A DNA stretch of 64,000 nt from Calliopum simillimum (Eukaryota; Arthropoda; Insecta; Diptera; Lauxaniidae): the NCBI GenBank assembly GCA_951812925.1, contig OX638370.1, positions 4,984,001-5,048,000 on the forward strand, in the 5' to 3' direction. Shown piece after piece: positions 10,841 through 33,240 of this stretch. A program made the translations under genes and the position numbers. Under the pieces are notes generated by a model. The model saw only the letters and a program-made list of their open reading frames with translations, was not told the origin of the DNA and made no database searches. Position 1 is the stretch's first letter. The number at the start of each line of letters is the position of its first letter.

Positions 10841-12043
10841 ATAAGAAATTAAATAAATAAGAGATGATGAATGAAATTCAACAAATACAACAATTAAATA
10901 CCAGTCTTACTAACCACGAACACGATTATATCTTGGCCACAATTTCAAAATGATAAATTATGCAAATATATAATAATCTCATAAATTATACATACATTTG
11001 TAATGTATCATCGTATAAACAAACTAGAACAAGAAGAAAAAGTGCCCTCATATTAGTTGTATTCGAAAAAGAAACTACTTATAAAAAACAAAAATTTAAA
11101 AATTGCAATAACCAATGCTGCTAACTATAACTAACTTATAATTAAAAAAAAAAAAAAAATAAATAAAATTTAAGCTTTAAAGTTTATATAACAAATCCTT
11201 ATAAAATGTAAAAGACAAAATTCCCTATTCCCCACTTATTGTTTAAATACTAAAATGCTTAGTATAAAAAAAAGTAATAAAAAAACTCTACTTACTTTTC
11301 TATCGAAAATATCAAACTGTTATAGACCCTGTATATACAAATCTAAAATATTACAAAAAAATAAATTTACACAAAAAAAACATTCGAATTTTTTATGCCT
11401 TACGTCTTGTGTATTTAAAATCGCCAGTTTAAATACTCAATTTGTTTCGGCATAAGACGAAAACACAAAAATACAAAACAATTTCCAAAACAAAACTTGG
11501 TTTATAATTAATTGCGTACACACTTGTATGTTTAAAAGAAGAAATTAAACAAAAACAAAAAAAAAAACAATTTTCAACAATTATTATTTAATGTTTAAAT
11601 AATTAAATGTACTAAAAGTCATTATTGTAAGTTAATATTTAATATTAGGAAATTACTTATACGATTAACGTTTATGCCTTTTTTTTTGTTTTCTTTTTTT
11701 TTTTATTTAAAAAAGTATAAAAATATTTGTATATTACTAATACTAAATTATTATGTTATCGATTTAAATCAAATCATTGAACTTTTTTTAATTTAATTTA
11801 ATTTTTTATGAACTCAAAACAAAAAAAAAAACTGAAATTAAATAAATTTTTTTCAATAACAAAAAACAATTGTATTTTATTTGAAACCTGCAAAAACCTA
11901 CGCATCCAAAAGTCACCTGGAGAAAAGGTTCTTGGTGAGGAAAATCCAAGAAACGGGAAAGTCTGAGAGGGAGAGATAATAGCGCATTAGATGGGTGCGT
12001 TTCATTTTTGCTCTTTTTTCCCCTATGGCGATTTAATCCGGAA

Positions 12044-12951
12044 AATTTCGAATTCTTGTGTTTTTTTTACGTTTTTGTCTATCAGGCCTGTTTCGTAATC
12101 CGTGTGGTTTCAATTACTTTTCATTTAGGAGGCATTTTGATGAAAATGGTGAGTTATGCGATAAAAAGTATTAGAATCTTTTTGCGCAGAAATACAGGCT
12201 CTACAAATAATATTAATTTCCATCAACGAAAAAGTAACCGTTTAGGAAATATTCTTAAAAAAATGCGAAAAGTCTAAAAATTTGACTTGATCGAATATTT
12301 CCGAAACAGTTATTTTGTCGTTAATACTAATCAATATTATTTGTAATTCTCCACAAAAAAGATTGTCCGACTCACCAATTTCATCAAAAAGCCTTCTAAA
12401 GGAAAAGTAATTGAAACCACACTGATGACGGAACAGAGCTGTATACTTTTTTTAGGGTCAGAGATAGGTAAAGACATGGCAAAATATAAAAAAGAAGATA
12501 AAATTTCCTTTAAAATGTTTTAGGAAAAATTTCTTAGGCTAAAAATGTTGTTCATGCGGTCGGGAAAAACAGTTTTTATTCAAAACCAAGGCGTCTTACG
12601 AAAAAAGTGTGTTCGGCAAAAAATACTTAGAATCGTCCATATAACTTTTGGGGACATTTATAATTGTTAAAAAATTGGTAAAAAAAAAAAAAAATATTAA
12701 AAAAGTTCCAACAAATCCTCACTTATTTCTTGGATGATTCTTAGCATTTTTTGATCGCTACACTTTTTTCGTAAGATGCCTTGGTTTTGATTAAAAATCG
12801 TTTTTCCGATCGCATAAGCAAAATTTCCATGTTTTCAATTTTCAACCTAAGAAATTTTTTAGTAGATAAGTCATTTTAAAGCAAATTTTGTCTTCTTTTT
12901 TTTATATTCTACTACCCGATTTCTGACCCTAAAACACAAGAATTCGAAATG
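12044..12951. repeat. nested foldback element
   Basis: Outer arms TTTCGAATTCTTGTGTTTT (12044) and AAACACAAGAATTCGAAAT (about 12932). Inside are two further inverted pairs: GTGGTTTCAATTACTTTTC (about 12103) against GAAAAGTAATTGAAACCAC (about 12402), and AAACCAAGGCGTCTTACGAA (about 12585) against TTCGTAAGATGCCTTGGTTT (about 12768). A related TTTTTTCGTAAGAC stretch lies at 27869-27882. Confidence 0.65.
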
Positions 12952-13273
12952 TTTGCTTATTTTAATTTTTGGTTTCAACATTTTTAGAATAAGCAATTTT
13001 TTTTTTTTTAATAAGCTATTTCAATGACATATTTAATTCTCTACAAAAAGTTTTCTATAAAAAACATCGAAATTTTGCATTGTTCGCTTGAAATATTGAA
13101 AAACTGTAAAGGGTGCATTTTGCCCCTCGCCCCTCCGATTTTCACCTTCTATAAGAAATTTGGTTTTATTACCTCAGTTGCACTGCAGAATGACGTATAT
13201 TTTGCTTGATTGAGATATGCCTCGCTCTCGAGTTCGCATAGTTTATGCTCAGAGCTTGCATTTATTATCCTTA

Positions 13274-13398
13274 TAGCCTGTTTCCACCGAAGTTTTACAA
13301 TGGGATTTACGGCTATTTTCAGATTTAGTTGACGTTTAATAATAACTGAGGTGAGTTGCAGCTTAATTTCATCTGAAGTCTCCGGTGGAAACAGGCTA
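13274..13398. mobile_element. short MITE, TIR TAGCCTGTTTCCACCG, TTA duplication
   Basis: 125 bp with TIRs TAGCCTGTTTCCACCG and CGGTGGAAACAGGCTA flanked by TTA on both sides (13271-13273, 13399-13401). The 3-bp duplication suggests a PIF/Harbinger-like family, an inference. Related longer or decayed copies occur near 31740, 39430 and 59207. Confidence 0.75.
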
Positions 13399-14256
13399 TT
13401 AGTGTCTGATTTCAGTACAGAATTTTTAAACTGTTGGTTTTATGATAAGTGCCACGCCCACTTGTCCGGGTTCATCCTATTTTTGCTGTGAGCTTTCATT
13501 TACAGTTTTTAGTGTCTGAGAGAAATTTGTTTGGATTATCTCAAAAACCTTTTCAATACAGCAATTTAAAACTTTTGGTTATATGGGAGGTGCTACACCC
13601 TGTTGCTCAAACTCACCTATTTTTCGCTCAGAGGTTTTACTTACTGTTCCTGGTATTAATGTGAGGTGAGTTACGCCTAAATCACTTCATAAATCTCCGG
13701 TTGAAATAAGCTATAATATAACATGAATCCTTCTGTAATGCTACTTCGGACCCCAATCCCCCTTAAAGCATTACGTTAGTTAAGGACAGCTCCTTATTAA
13801 TGACACTCACATTTTGAAAATAGCTACAGAGGATCAATTTTAAAATCATAAAAACTTTTCAGCTAAAAACAAAACGTTCAGGGTGGCAGCACGCAACGAT
13901 CTTATGATCTAACTGTGCTTGACAGTATTTAGATGTATCAAGCAAGCTGTCAAAAATGACAGTACTTATTTTAATTAATTTTTTTCTTCGTTTAAGGTGT
14001 TTTCCTTTATTTGTTTCGTGATTGTTTTTAATTAAAACCATTTTTATATAGAATTCCTTATTATTTTTATTAAATATAAAGTGCAATAGTGTTAAGTTTT
14101 CAATTATTTCATAAATAAGATAATTTTACGTAAAAATCTCAACAGTATTGCTAATAAGTGGTCAGTCTTATCTTTATGGCTGTATTTTTGTTATAATTTT
14201 GTTTTTTATTTTTTATCGCTGAAATTATTTGTAATAAATTTTAAACTGGAACAATA

Positions 14257-23491
<9,235 letters not shown>

Positions 23492-25398
23492 AGTTGTAAA
23501 ATATAGGAGAAAAAATATAAGAAGTTTTTATCTGTGTCATTGAATAATGGTCCTTTGTGTCTTTTATATTTATATGAATAAAAATGTGCCTTGTATTATA
23601 TATGTTATATGTATGTATTTAGGTTTTAATTGTGCACTTATTCAATGTTTATCCATGTTTTATATATATACACATATCTATTTCTTATTTACATATATTT
23701 TGTTAATAAAAAATATAAAAAAAAAACCATAGATGTACATATGTATAATTTTTAAAAAAAAGTCGTTAATTGAACTTTATTTTGATATTGCTGCAGACAT
23801 GAAAGTAGTAAGTATATAGCTCATACATCACTGTTATCTGGGTGAAAAACATTTGCTAGCCCAATTAACAAATAAAAAAAATCAAGTCATATAAAAAAGC
23901 GTTGACATATGGTGGTTTATGTATTATGTATATATATCAAAGTGAACAAACAAGTCTCGGATTTGTGCTAATTATCTCGACGAGGAATACAAAAAAATAA
24001 CACTGATAAGATTTGAAATAAAATAGCAAAATAACACACAAGTAGGTAAATTAAATTCAATAAAAAGAACTGATTAAAGAAACAAACAAATGGCTCAAGA
24101 GATAATTAAATGAAAAATAATTTTATTTAAAAAAAAAAGTGTAGATAAATTTATAAAAGTATGTGTAGCCTTTATATTTAGGTAATCTTGCCGGCATTTT
24201 GCAAAATAATCCAACGAAAACGAATATTCTCAAATCATGACGCCAACACTAGTATAAATGTCTTCTTATGTCTTTATCTTCTTTAGGAGCAACGCCCCCG
24301 CCCCCACCAAAATTTTGTATGGTAAATGGTAGATACAATATACATCTACATATATACTATGTTTCATAATGATAGCTACTATAGGCGCAGAGGTATAGCG
24401 TTTTATGTTTTTTTTATGGGGGGTACAACGCTCCTCGTTCAATTCCATCCCCCAAAATTTTGCATAGTGAGTGGTAGGTACACTATACATCCATGTACCA
24501 AGTTTCATAATGATAGCTGCTATAGCCGCAGAGATATAGGGGGTTATCGTGAATAAAGATTCTCGGGGAATTTTTCTGAGACTGCCGTGCATTCTCCATT
24601 GCAAACTCAGAAAAATTCCCCGGGAATCTTTATTCACGATAGCCCCCATAGCATTTTGAATGTATATTTTGTATGGGGGGTACAATGCCCCTGCTAATAA
24701 CGGTCAAAAGTTCCGATAGTTTCCACCGAATAGCGAGTTTTGACGTGTTATATCTTCGAAATAATTGCACCGATTTAGACGAGATTTTCAACATTAGATT
24801 GATAATAAATCGGTCCAATGAATGAAAAGTCAAAAGTTCTGATAATTCTCACAAGATGGCGCTGCACTTCAATACCAACCATATTTGAATATCTTCGAAA
24901 CGACTGCACCGATTTAGACGAGATTTTCACCATCTGATAGTTTTCACCAAAAGGCGCTTTTCAATTATTGTTTCTGAACATTTTATTGAAAAAGTACAAT
25001 GCCACCTTTTGAGCAATTGAATATTTTAACACGTTTTATCTCGCTAATTTGATGAAATTGGGAAGATAAGTGCTGTACGTAAATAGCATACTCTGTTGAA
25101 AAACTGGCGCACTAAAATAAGTGACACACCTACTCTTCAAAAATAAATTTGAAGCCTCCTTTAGCGTTAAATAAAATGCAACAAATTGAAATTATAAAAT
25201 ATGTATCCATCTATTCATTATTATTGATATTTTATAAAAAATAAACAAATCATAAATTATATACGTAAAAAATTTTCACAAATGGCATATAACACTGCTA
25301 TTGTAATAACTAACAACTATGTATATACGCAAAAGGGTATGTAGTACAAAACATAATAAGGCATATAGCAAAATAAAAGTAAAAATTATATTTAAAAG
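23492..25398. other. Shark-LIPT1 tail-to-tail intergenic region
   Basis: The Shark 3' UTR probably ends near the A-rich tract at about 23705-23730, which follows a TTAATAAAAAAT stretch. 24295-24545 contains two diverged direct repeats (CAAAATTTTGTATGGTAAAT / CAAAATTTTGCATAGTGAGT, each followed by TTTCATAATGATAGCT), then a small MITE at 24539-24647. Open frames here have no recognisable protein and overlap repeats. Confidence 0.5.
24539..24647. mobile_element. GGGGGTTATCGTGAATAAA MITE, copy 1
   Basis: 109-bp near-palindrome, ends GGGGGTTATCGTGAATAAA and TTTATTCACGATAGCCCCC, flanked by a 3-bp duplication ATA (24536-24538, 24648-24650). A second copy with ATT duplication is at 41256-41363. A 3-bp duplication with G-rich ends suggests PIF/Harbinger affinity. 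Confidence 0.8.
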
Positions 25399-28300
25399 TC
25401 ACAAGCCATTTATTGCCTGTTTAACATTGTCAGTTGAGACCAGCTTAAGGGCGCTTACAATGCCATTTAAATTATTCTCATTATAGGGTTGATGCTGCAG
25501 AGCAGAAACAACGGGCACACGTTCGTTGCTTGGCATCACAAGGCTTATGTATGTCATCAAACCCTGCAAAATTTCAAGAAAAAAATATTTATATAGCTAC
25601 ACGCATAAAGTATTAAGTGATCAATTTAAATTTTAAATAACAAGTGATAAAAAGAATTAGGACACATCGTACAAAGTACAACTGCAAAAATACAAAAAAA
25701 ATACAAGACAAAACAATAAACAGTTGATTGATTAACTATAGTAAATAGACGAACAAAAAAAGAAAAACAGATAACACACCTTATCCACTTCAACGCAAAG
25801 CGTAATTTTATGTTCTTTATCATCAGCTTTTAGATACAACTCTTTCTCCACACTAAATTTAGGTGTTTTGCCATAGATCCAATCCCAAGATCCAAATTCA
25901 TCGCGTATCTCCCTAATGCCTGGAAACCATTTTTCAGTTGGATTTATTAATTGAAAACCACGTTGTTGCATTGTTTGCGCAGTGCCACCATCTTCTAGCT
26001 TTGTGGCAGCAGTGCGCAAAAATTCATAGCCAACAGCGGACAACAATTGGGGTACATTAACCTTACGATTGACATCACAGAGATTGCGAATTGCTGATGG
26101 AACTGAAGCAGTTGCCTTGCTTATATAGTTTGCCTAAAGAAAACAATAAACAATAGTAATCTTTTTGTAGGAATTATCTTAAATTGTATATTTTACCTGT
26201 TCTTTGTTCAAAGCATCACCCAAACTTTGCTTATTGGTACATGCTAAAAGAGTGCAATGATGATAGGCATTAGGATGTCCCAAGTTTTGCAGCTGTTCCA
26301 GAAATCTGTGTAGACGCAAAAAAAAAATCAAAAAAGAAAATAAATAAAAATTTAAAAATAAGTTTATAGGTCATTCAGCTGCCGTCATACTTAAAGAAAA
26401 TGTATGTACATGCAAAGATACAAATAATATACGTATGTACATATAAATTATATATTATATGAACTTATTAAAAATTTTCGCAACGCGACTCGACTTTGTT
26501 CAATAACAAAAATAGATTTAAATCGAGAGAGACACTAGAGATAAGATAAGAAGTTCGCAACACTGCTGTTCAAGCGAGCACAGATTTTATTAATTCAATT
26601 TTACAAAATAAATTAAAAAAACCTCTATATGTATATATTAAAAATGTATGTGCTTAAGAATAAAGATCGTGTGTCTTTTGATTACAGTGATTCTTAAAGA
26701 GTGCGAGCTTAATTAAAATCCCTGTTTGAAATATATAAGAAAATAATTTGTTTTTTTGTATTAAAGCGATTAAACCTTTTCGCACTCACTCAATGAATTC
26801 CTTTTTTTTTTTATAATACAAAATTTTCAACGCAAATTAAAACATTTGAGAAGCTCTGTAAGGGCAATATAACCATTTGACAAGGTCACGAAATGAAGGC
26901 GTGTGTTTTATTTAAAATAAATAAAATGAATATACATATTTTGATGTACGTATGTACTTAATAAAACTAAATTTCAATGTTTGAACAAAATATTTTGCAA
27001 TGATAATATAAAGTTCATGAAATAAACAAAGCCATTAAAAACAATCGTGACGTTAGCAGACTAAAATTTAAATTATTTTTGGCACTTTTTTAAAGATTGT
27101 GTAAATATTTTTGAAAATCTTTAGATGAAAGCAAAGATTATTGATCGTACCTGTGAATAATTTAAAGAGTTTAAATGTATATATATGTATGTATGTTTAA
27201 AGGGCGGAAGTCAATAAAAGTCAACTTTTAGGAAACTGAAAAAAAAAAAACGCTCCTATTGATATATATTTGAGCTTAATGGAGAATTTTATGTCATCAA
27301 ATTTAAAAAATATTCTAATGGTTCAAACAAACCAACTTTTTATTTATTTTTCACTAGCATTTCCCGGTGTGCGTTGCTACACCTTCTCTAGTACATAGGG
27401 ACCCTTGGGTGAAAAAAAATTTGCTTCCACTAAAATATCATAAAGTCTTGAAACGCGAAGAAAACACAAAAAAAAAAACAAAAAAAAAAAACAAAAAAAA
27501 AAATTTAATATTGCCTTCCGATACCCTAGGGGGGCCCTTAGGTGAAAAAAAAAAAACAAAAAAACTAATGATGCAGAAACACGGTGATCGGTCCAGCCGC
27601 TTGGGAGTCTATATGGAACGTAAATACAAACATTCAACCGTGGCCCGGTTGACGTGAAACGTCCCATATATAGATTTTATTGTGGAGTCAACAGCGTCGC
27701 ATGGCATAAAATGCTTATAATCATCCAAAAGATACGTCCGGGTTTTTTCAGAATTTTCTGAGCCATTTTGCAATTTTTAAAAAAAGTACAAAAAAAAAAT
27801 TAATACGTTTCAAAAAAACTCACACTTAATCCTTAGGCGATTCTAAGCATTTTATGCCTTTCGTACTTTTTTCGTAAGACTTGTACGGCGTCACTATTAT
27901 GTTAATAACTTTTGAACCAATATCGATGTTGCGATGTCCCCGTCCTTACTTACTGGCAACTCTGGGCGGCACTTCCTTCGGGTGTCCTAGTGGCACTTCC
28001 TTTTAGAAATTGGTTAACACTGTTTGCTTTGTTTAAAACTATTTATTGTTGATTTTACTTTTTGTTTGGAAATATTCTTTAATTTAACTTAAACACTTTT
28101 GTTCTTTCCGTTTTCTGGTGCTTCCGGTGCACAATATAGAAAAAGACTCCACACCATCTTCGTTGGTTTCTTCTATATATCACTTATCACTGGTAGCCAA
28201 AATGAGCTTGGCTTCGATCAAACGAGCTTTTTACCTCTAATCAAGCCAGCGCTCGCTTTGGCTTCCGGGTAGAAGTTCGGTGGCATCGTGAGTTGGATTT

Positions 28301-30029
28301 TTTCGAACTATATTAGATTCGATTGCATACAACACTTGAACGATTTACATGTGTAAGCGAAATCATGCTTTTGTTGCATTAACTGTTTATTTCAGGGTGT
28401 TCTGAAATATGCAACCTACAAGCTGATGGCTGAGTCAATTCACAACATCGATTACTCCAATTTTTTTCGGTGATATAGTTTCTAGACATGTGAAGAGTGC
28501 CCGCATATTTTTTATAATTTTCTCAGAGGCGGAGAAGTTGTTTAAATTTAAATTTATTTATTTGAAATATGGATGTTCAATAATAAATGAATAATTTTGG
28601 TCTTAAACAAAATATCGTTATATATCCATGACTTTCGCCCTCAGTTTGTTTAAGGACAGGATTATTACAAAAAAAAATACTACAAAAACTGAAAATGGGG
28701 GTGATACTAGAGGCTCTTGTGATAATTTTTCGAATGATCAGAAAATCCGATCAAATCCCCTTTCGAGAAAACCCCTCATTTTTAAGCTCCCTTGATAACA
28801 CAAGCCGATGGCATTAAGAACTTGTTAAACACAAAAAAAAATAATTGAAAATTCATGACTTTCGCCCTTTTGCCGATTCAAATGATAACCTTAAATCTAC
28901 AAAATTTACACCTACAAAATATGTTTGAAAATATGTAGATTTAACTTTTGTGACATCCTACTTTTCAAGATTTATCTTTTCTCGGAAACAGTGTCTTCAA
29001 GAAGAAAATGTTAAAATTTGGCTACCCTTTTTAACTTTCACAAGTTTATATTTTTCAAAAAGGGCAATTTCCACAAAAGGTTTTTTCAATGCATCTCTTT
29101 ATTTACTAGTTATTTTATTCTTTAATTATTTACAGTTTTTATGGTCTATTCTTTGGCTATCGTCATAAATTTTGAAATTTTTTTATTGAATGGCATAGTG
29201 AAGTATCGAAAATATTTATTTTTGTATAGCGCTTTAAGCTACTTTTTAGTCTACAGTTATTAAAAACAGTAAGATAATTTTTATAAATTTCGAACTCATG
29301 TCATAAATAATTGTGCGCCGTCTCTAATTAAGTCACGCGACCTAACGTGACTATTTCAATAAATGCACACATTGCATTGATGCACTGATGTAAATGATAT
29401 AACCTTCAACTCACCTTTTTCTCATTGATGACAATATCATCGCGCTTATTAATCTCCGCCTGAATTGCCCATTCGCGAAACAGTGCACGTGTTACAATAT
29501 TCAAATTGTATTTACGATTATAACGTTCGCGTGGCGTAAAGAAGGTGCAATTCAAATTGCCGCGATCATGAAAGACAGCACCACCACCGCTATTACGACG
29601 TGCCAAAGTGATGCCCTTTTCCGTAAGACGTGAAACATTTGCCTCAGTGAAAGGATTCTGATGGCGGCCAATAACTACGCATGGATCATTAGCCCACAGC
29701 AGAAGAACATGATGATGGCTAAAATCAAAATTCTTATAAAGCCAATCCTCTAAAGCCAAATTGGTAAAAACATCGTATGATTGCGAAATAAAAACGGATT
29801 TTTTGATATCAGCATCAGTGATACGAGATGATTTCCGTGTTACATCGTTCGATGTGATCGAGTTCGAACCGACAGCTGTGTTGCCGCTGTCATTGTTATT
29901 GTTGCCAGCTGTTGTTGACGACGACGACGAAAACGACGTAGAGGAAGTGGAGAATAGGCATCTTTGAGCGGTGTTAGCGACCAGACGTAAGCCGCTACCG
30001 CTACGTCCAATTATACCCAGCAACAACAT
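25399..30029 (-). CDS. LIPT1: mitochondrial lipoyltransferase 1 homologue, with one frameshift in exon 2
   Basis: LIPT1 transfers lipoate to 2-oxoacid dehydrogenase E2 subunits in mitochondria. Exons on the minus strand: 30029-29415, 26305-26197, 26133-25780, 25563-25399 (stop 25401-25399); about 413 aa if the frame is repaired. Seen: an N-terminal Arg/Ser-rich presequence-like segment (residues 1-35), then a Ser/Asn-rich stretch, then the lipoate-ligase fold with WANDPCVVIGRHQNP, RRNSGGGAVFHDRGNLN (the RRxSGGGxVxHD motif) and ISGTAAKLG, whose lysine is the conserved lipoyl-AMP-contacting residue. Exon 2 is 109 nt although both its borders are phase 0: an extra base in the CCC run at 26279-26281 breaks the frame between KLG and HPNAYHHCTLL. 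Exons 3-4 are intact. So this is either a gene with a sequence error or a recent inactivation. Intron 1 (26306-29414) is 3.1 kb. Confidence 0.85.
26306..29414. other. LIPT1 intron 1, repeat-rich
   Basis: No exon recognised. 27395-27560 has two direct repeats (GGGACCCTTGGGTGAAAAAA / GGGGCCCTTAGGTGAAAAAA) with A-rich tracts. 27570-27680 has a GGTGATCGGTCCAGCCG...GGGAGTCTATATGGAACG string that resembles the ends of arthropod transposons; family not assigned. 27790-27885 resembles part of the 12.0-12.95 kb foldback. Confidence 0.45.
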
Positions 30030-32090
30030 TGTGCTTATCGCTTATTTTTTCTGTTCCCCTGGTTGAAAGTAGTGGGGAGTTTGTCCTATTTTTTTGTGAA
30101 GTTAGTGGGGATGAATGTGGTGTGCGGCGAAGAGTCGGTCGTACGTTGCTATCGCTGTCAACTGTTGCTAGCTGCTACTTTAGTTTGTTTTTTTTATTGA
30201 AATTCTTTATTTAATTTTTCTCTCTTGCGCTGCTGCTGTGACTTTTTTCGATTATTTCTTCTTTCTTATATATCTATACTATACTATTTATATTTTTAAT
30301 TATGCTTTGTGTTTGTAGTTCTTGATCGTCGTCGTTTTTGTTATAGTAGTCTGACGATCGACGATGGGTATCCACTCATACACACGATCGCGTATACACA
30401 CTCTGGCACTGGACTTGTTGTTTGTTAGCAACAGCAGTATTGGCAGGCAGTATTGTAAGAAGGCAGAGGGATAACACTTGAGTTTCTATTAATTTATTTT
30501 TATATTTATGTATTTAAATTACTATATTACAGGGGGTATAGTTCTTGTTGTTTTGTTGTTGTTGGTGATATTGTCGGTATCTAAATTTCGACTTATAGCT
30601 TTTGGAAGTTATTTACGGAAAATTGTTAATTTTACAATTATGACTAGGACGTACGATGAAAACGACAGTACATCACCTGGGAAACCCTTTTTTATATATT
30701 TTTTTATAAGCTTCTAGATTTTGAAAATTATAGTTTGCTAGAGTTTAAAGTTTGCAAAAATTTCTTGTGGAACTTTGAATAATAGTTTTAGTATGCACTT
30801 GCAGGCGTTTTATATGTTTTTATTGTACGTGTAACTACTTTTGTTTCAATTAATTTTCGATTGTGTTTTTACTTTATGTAAAGTTAAAGTTCGGAACTTT
30901 TAGAAAATTATTATAGCACTTTAACAGATTTTGTTTTTAAATATTTTCAATTTAAATTTTATTGAGTTTTCTACTTGCCACTTAAGTCTTGTTAAAGGGT
31001 TTTATTTTTTTCGAAGTTTTCAAAGTCTTAAAAATATTTTGGAGTTATCTTTTTGTAAGGATCTTAAAACACACAACGCGAGTTCAACACTTCATAGACT
31101 TTTTGCCCATAACTGTTTTCTTTGTCGCTGAGTCTGATGTCACCGAAATCAGATATTCGTGCAGTGCAATTGTTTGGTGAAGCCACTTCCAAGTTTGATG
31201 CAATCCGCTGACTCGTTTACGAAGTCCTAAGCAGTCTTTACTGTAACTGTAATCCTTGTAATCCTGTTTAACAGCCATCCAAAAATTTTATTTTATTTCC
31301 AAGCAACATGAAATTTAGGTCCTCGCTTAAAATGCACGTCGTTGTTCTGTATCTATAATTTGCACTTTATTTGCTTATTAAATGAATTTTATTATTTTCT
31401 GCTGAGTGTGAATTTTGTTCTGTTTTCAAAGTAGAAAAATTTTCCATTCACTTTTTTTAAGTTTGTATAATTTTTTTTATACACTTTTCCTCTTCCTCGT
31501 TAAATACGTCAAATCGTGTCAAATTGCTGAAGTGGAATGAATAATTTTCATGACACGAAAGAACTTAAAGTGTTGCCATGTACAATAAATAAGGTAGCTT
31601 CAAATTGTCAAAAAATAAAATCCACCAGTATTGCCAACTCAATATAATTGCATCAAAATGTATACATTTGCGAAAAAATTTTACTTGACACTTTTTTCCG
31701 CTTAAAAAACAATCATTTATGGCTACATTTTCTAGTATTTCGTTTCCATCAAAGATTTGTGAGGTGATTAAAGGCTGTTTTGAGATTTAGCTCCTTATAT
31801 GGGCGTAAATCACATGACTTACCACACAAAAATAAATCTATTCCAACAGAGATTTATTTAAAATCTGCAGAGCTACAGATTTTAACTATTTCCGACCAAC
31901 TGGCACCCCTTATTTTAGACAGGAAACACAACTTTTACTGTCCCGCTTATGATACATTCAAAAATAAATCTCTTTTGGCCGGAGGAAACTATTATTATTA
32001 TTTCTTTATTAGTTAAAAAATAACTGTTACATTTAAAATTTTGTACAGCTTAGTTTTTCATTTTTTAAATATTTAACAAATTTAACAAAT

Positions 32091-33240
32091 TTAAAAATTT
32101 GAGTGGATATTTAATAAATTAAAATCTACCACAAGTTTTTTAAAACAATGGAAATTATTTTCATTTGTGATTAAAGCCGGTAGTGAGCTATATAGTTTAG
32201 AGCCATTATACATAATTGAATTCTGAGTAGAGCTCTTGTTGAATCTTTCTAATCTGAAGTCATTTGCTCCTCTCAAATGATACGGTTGGATGTCCCTGAC
32301 ATAAACAAGCTCATCTTGTAGATATTCCGGAAATACTCTGTGCTTTACATTGAACACAAATATCAGGACTCTTAATGTCAAACGCTGTTTAACATTCAAC
32401 TACAGTAACATTTGCAACATATTGGACGAAGGGGTGTAGATATTGCACTTTATTATTATACGCATTGTTTTATTTTGCAAAGTTTGTAGTATATTCTTAA
32501 CACTAGTATTTCACATATATATTTTCTGATTCTGCTCAAAAAGCCCACTTTTTTACTAATTTTGTTGCATATATAATCAGCATGTTCATTAATATTTATT
32601 TGCTTGTCGATTATCACCCCTAAGTATTTTATTGAATTAACTTCATTTCACTGCCGATTTGTAATTGAATGCTTTCATTCGAGTTTAATATTAGCCGTGT
32701 TTCTTTTGACGCGTATATACAATTGTGGTAATTTTCAAATTGCTATAACTTATGAACGGTGAGTCGTACGATAAAAAGTTCAAGGGACTTTTTCATTGAG
32801 AACCACATGTTCTACAAATAATTTTAACCTTTCGTAAAAAAAAAAAAAAAATAATTATTCAGAAGTTATTTAAAAAAGTGATTTTTGCCGTTTATCGGCG
32901 CTTAACTAGTTTATATAGAATAACTCCTAAAAGATCATTTTTTTTAAAAATAAAATGAATAGAAGTTCCTTAGAGTTTTATTGTGCGACTCACTGTTCAT
33001 GAGTTATCGCATTTTAAAAATATCCACAATTGTATATACGCGTCAAAAGAAACACGGCTATTATAAATTTAGTTTAATCAACATTTAATTTTAGTTTATT
33101 CATGAACAGCCATAATTCTAAATTATTCACTAAAACACTGAATTTGTTTCATTAATATACAGCAAAAAGAGGTCAACTCCTAATGTTGACCCTTGTGGCA
33201 CTCCAATATCAACAGCTTTTTCTTGTGAAATGATGGGTAG
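32091..33240 (-). mobile_element. degenerate non-LTR retrotransposon reverse-transcriptase fragment
   Basis: Minus strand, broken frames: IGVPQGSTLGVDLFLLYINE (33230-33140, RT domain motif), LWLFMNKLKLNV (about 33100), then after an inserted element SIKYLGVIIDKQININEHAD (about 32630-32570), and a C-terminal part ending NGSKLYSSLPALITNENNFH (about 32210-32140). This order is typical of jockey-like ORF2 C-termini. Multiple stops and an internal deletion make it dead. Confidence 0.8.
32694..33058. mobile_element. TIR element inserted in the RT relic (TA duplication)
   Basis: Ends GCCGTGTTTCTTTTGACGCG and CGCGTCAAAAGAAACACGGC are perfect 20-bp inverted repeats that extend inward (TATATACAATTGTGG), flanked by TA. 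365 bp, no coding. TA target sites fit a Tc1/mariner-type non-autonomous element. Confidence 0.85.

Larger units (their letters stand above)
10841..14256. other. shot 3' UTR and shot-Shark intergenic region
   Basis: About 10841-11870 is very AT-rich and contains AATAAA-type signals (for example near 11160 and 11840); it is probably the shot 3' UTR. The remainder holds a nested foldback (12044-12951) and a small MITE (13274-13398). Direct shot-like or other coding sequence was not seen. The 5' UTR and promoter of Shark must lie at the right end, but I see no distinctive core promoter element. Confidence 0.5.

Noticed and set aside
24266..24685. Minus-strand 139-aa frame with repeated YxxPxxYA segments
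   Set aside because: It overlaps two direct repeats and a MITE; the apparent protein repeats come from the DNA repeats.
27367..27667. Overlapping Lys-rich and Phe-rich frames on opposite strands
   Set aside because: Product of A-rich tracts and direct repeats in LIPT1 intron 1.
31084..31278. Minus-strand 64-aa open frame starting MAVKQDYKDYSYSKDC
   Set aside because: No family recognised, no splice partners, and it lies in repeat-rich intergenic DNA; not enough to call a gene.
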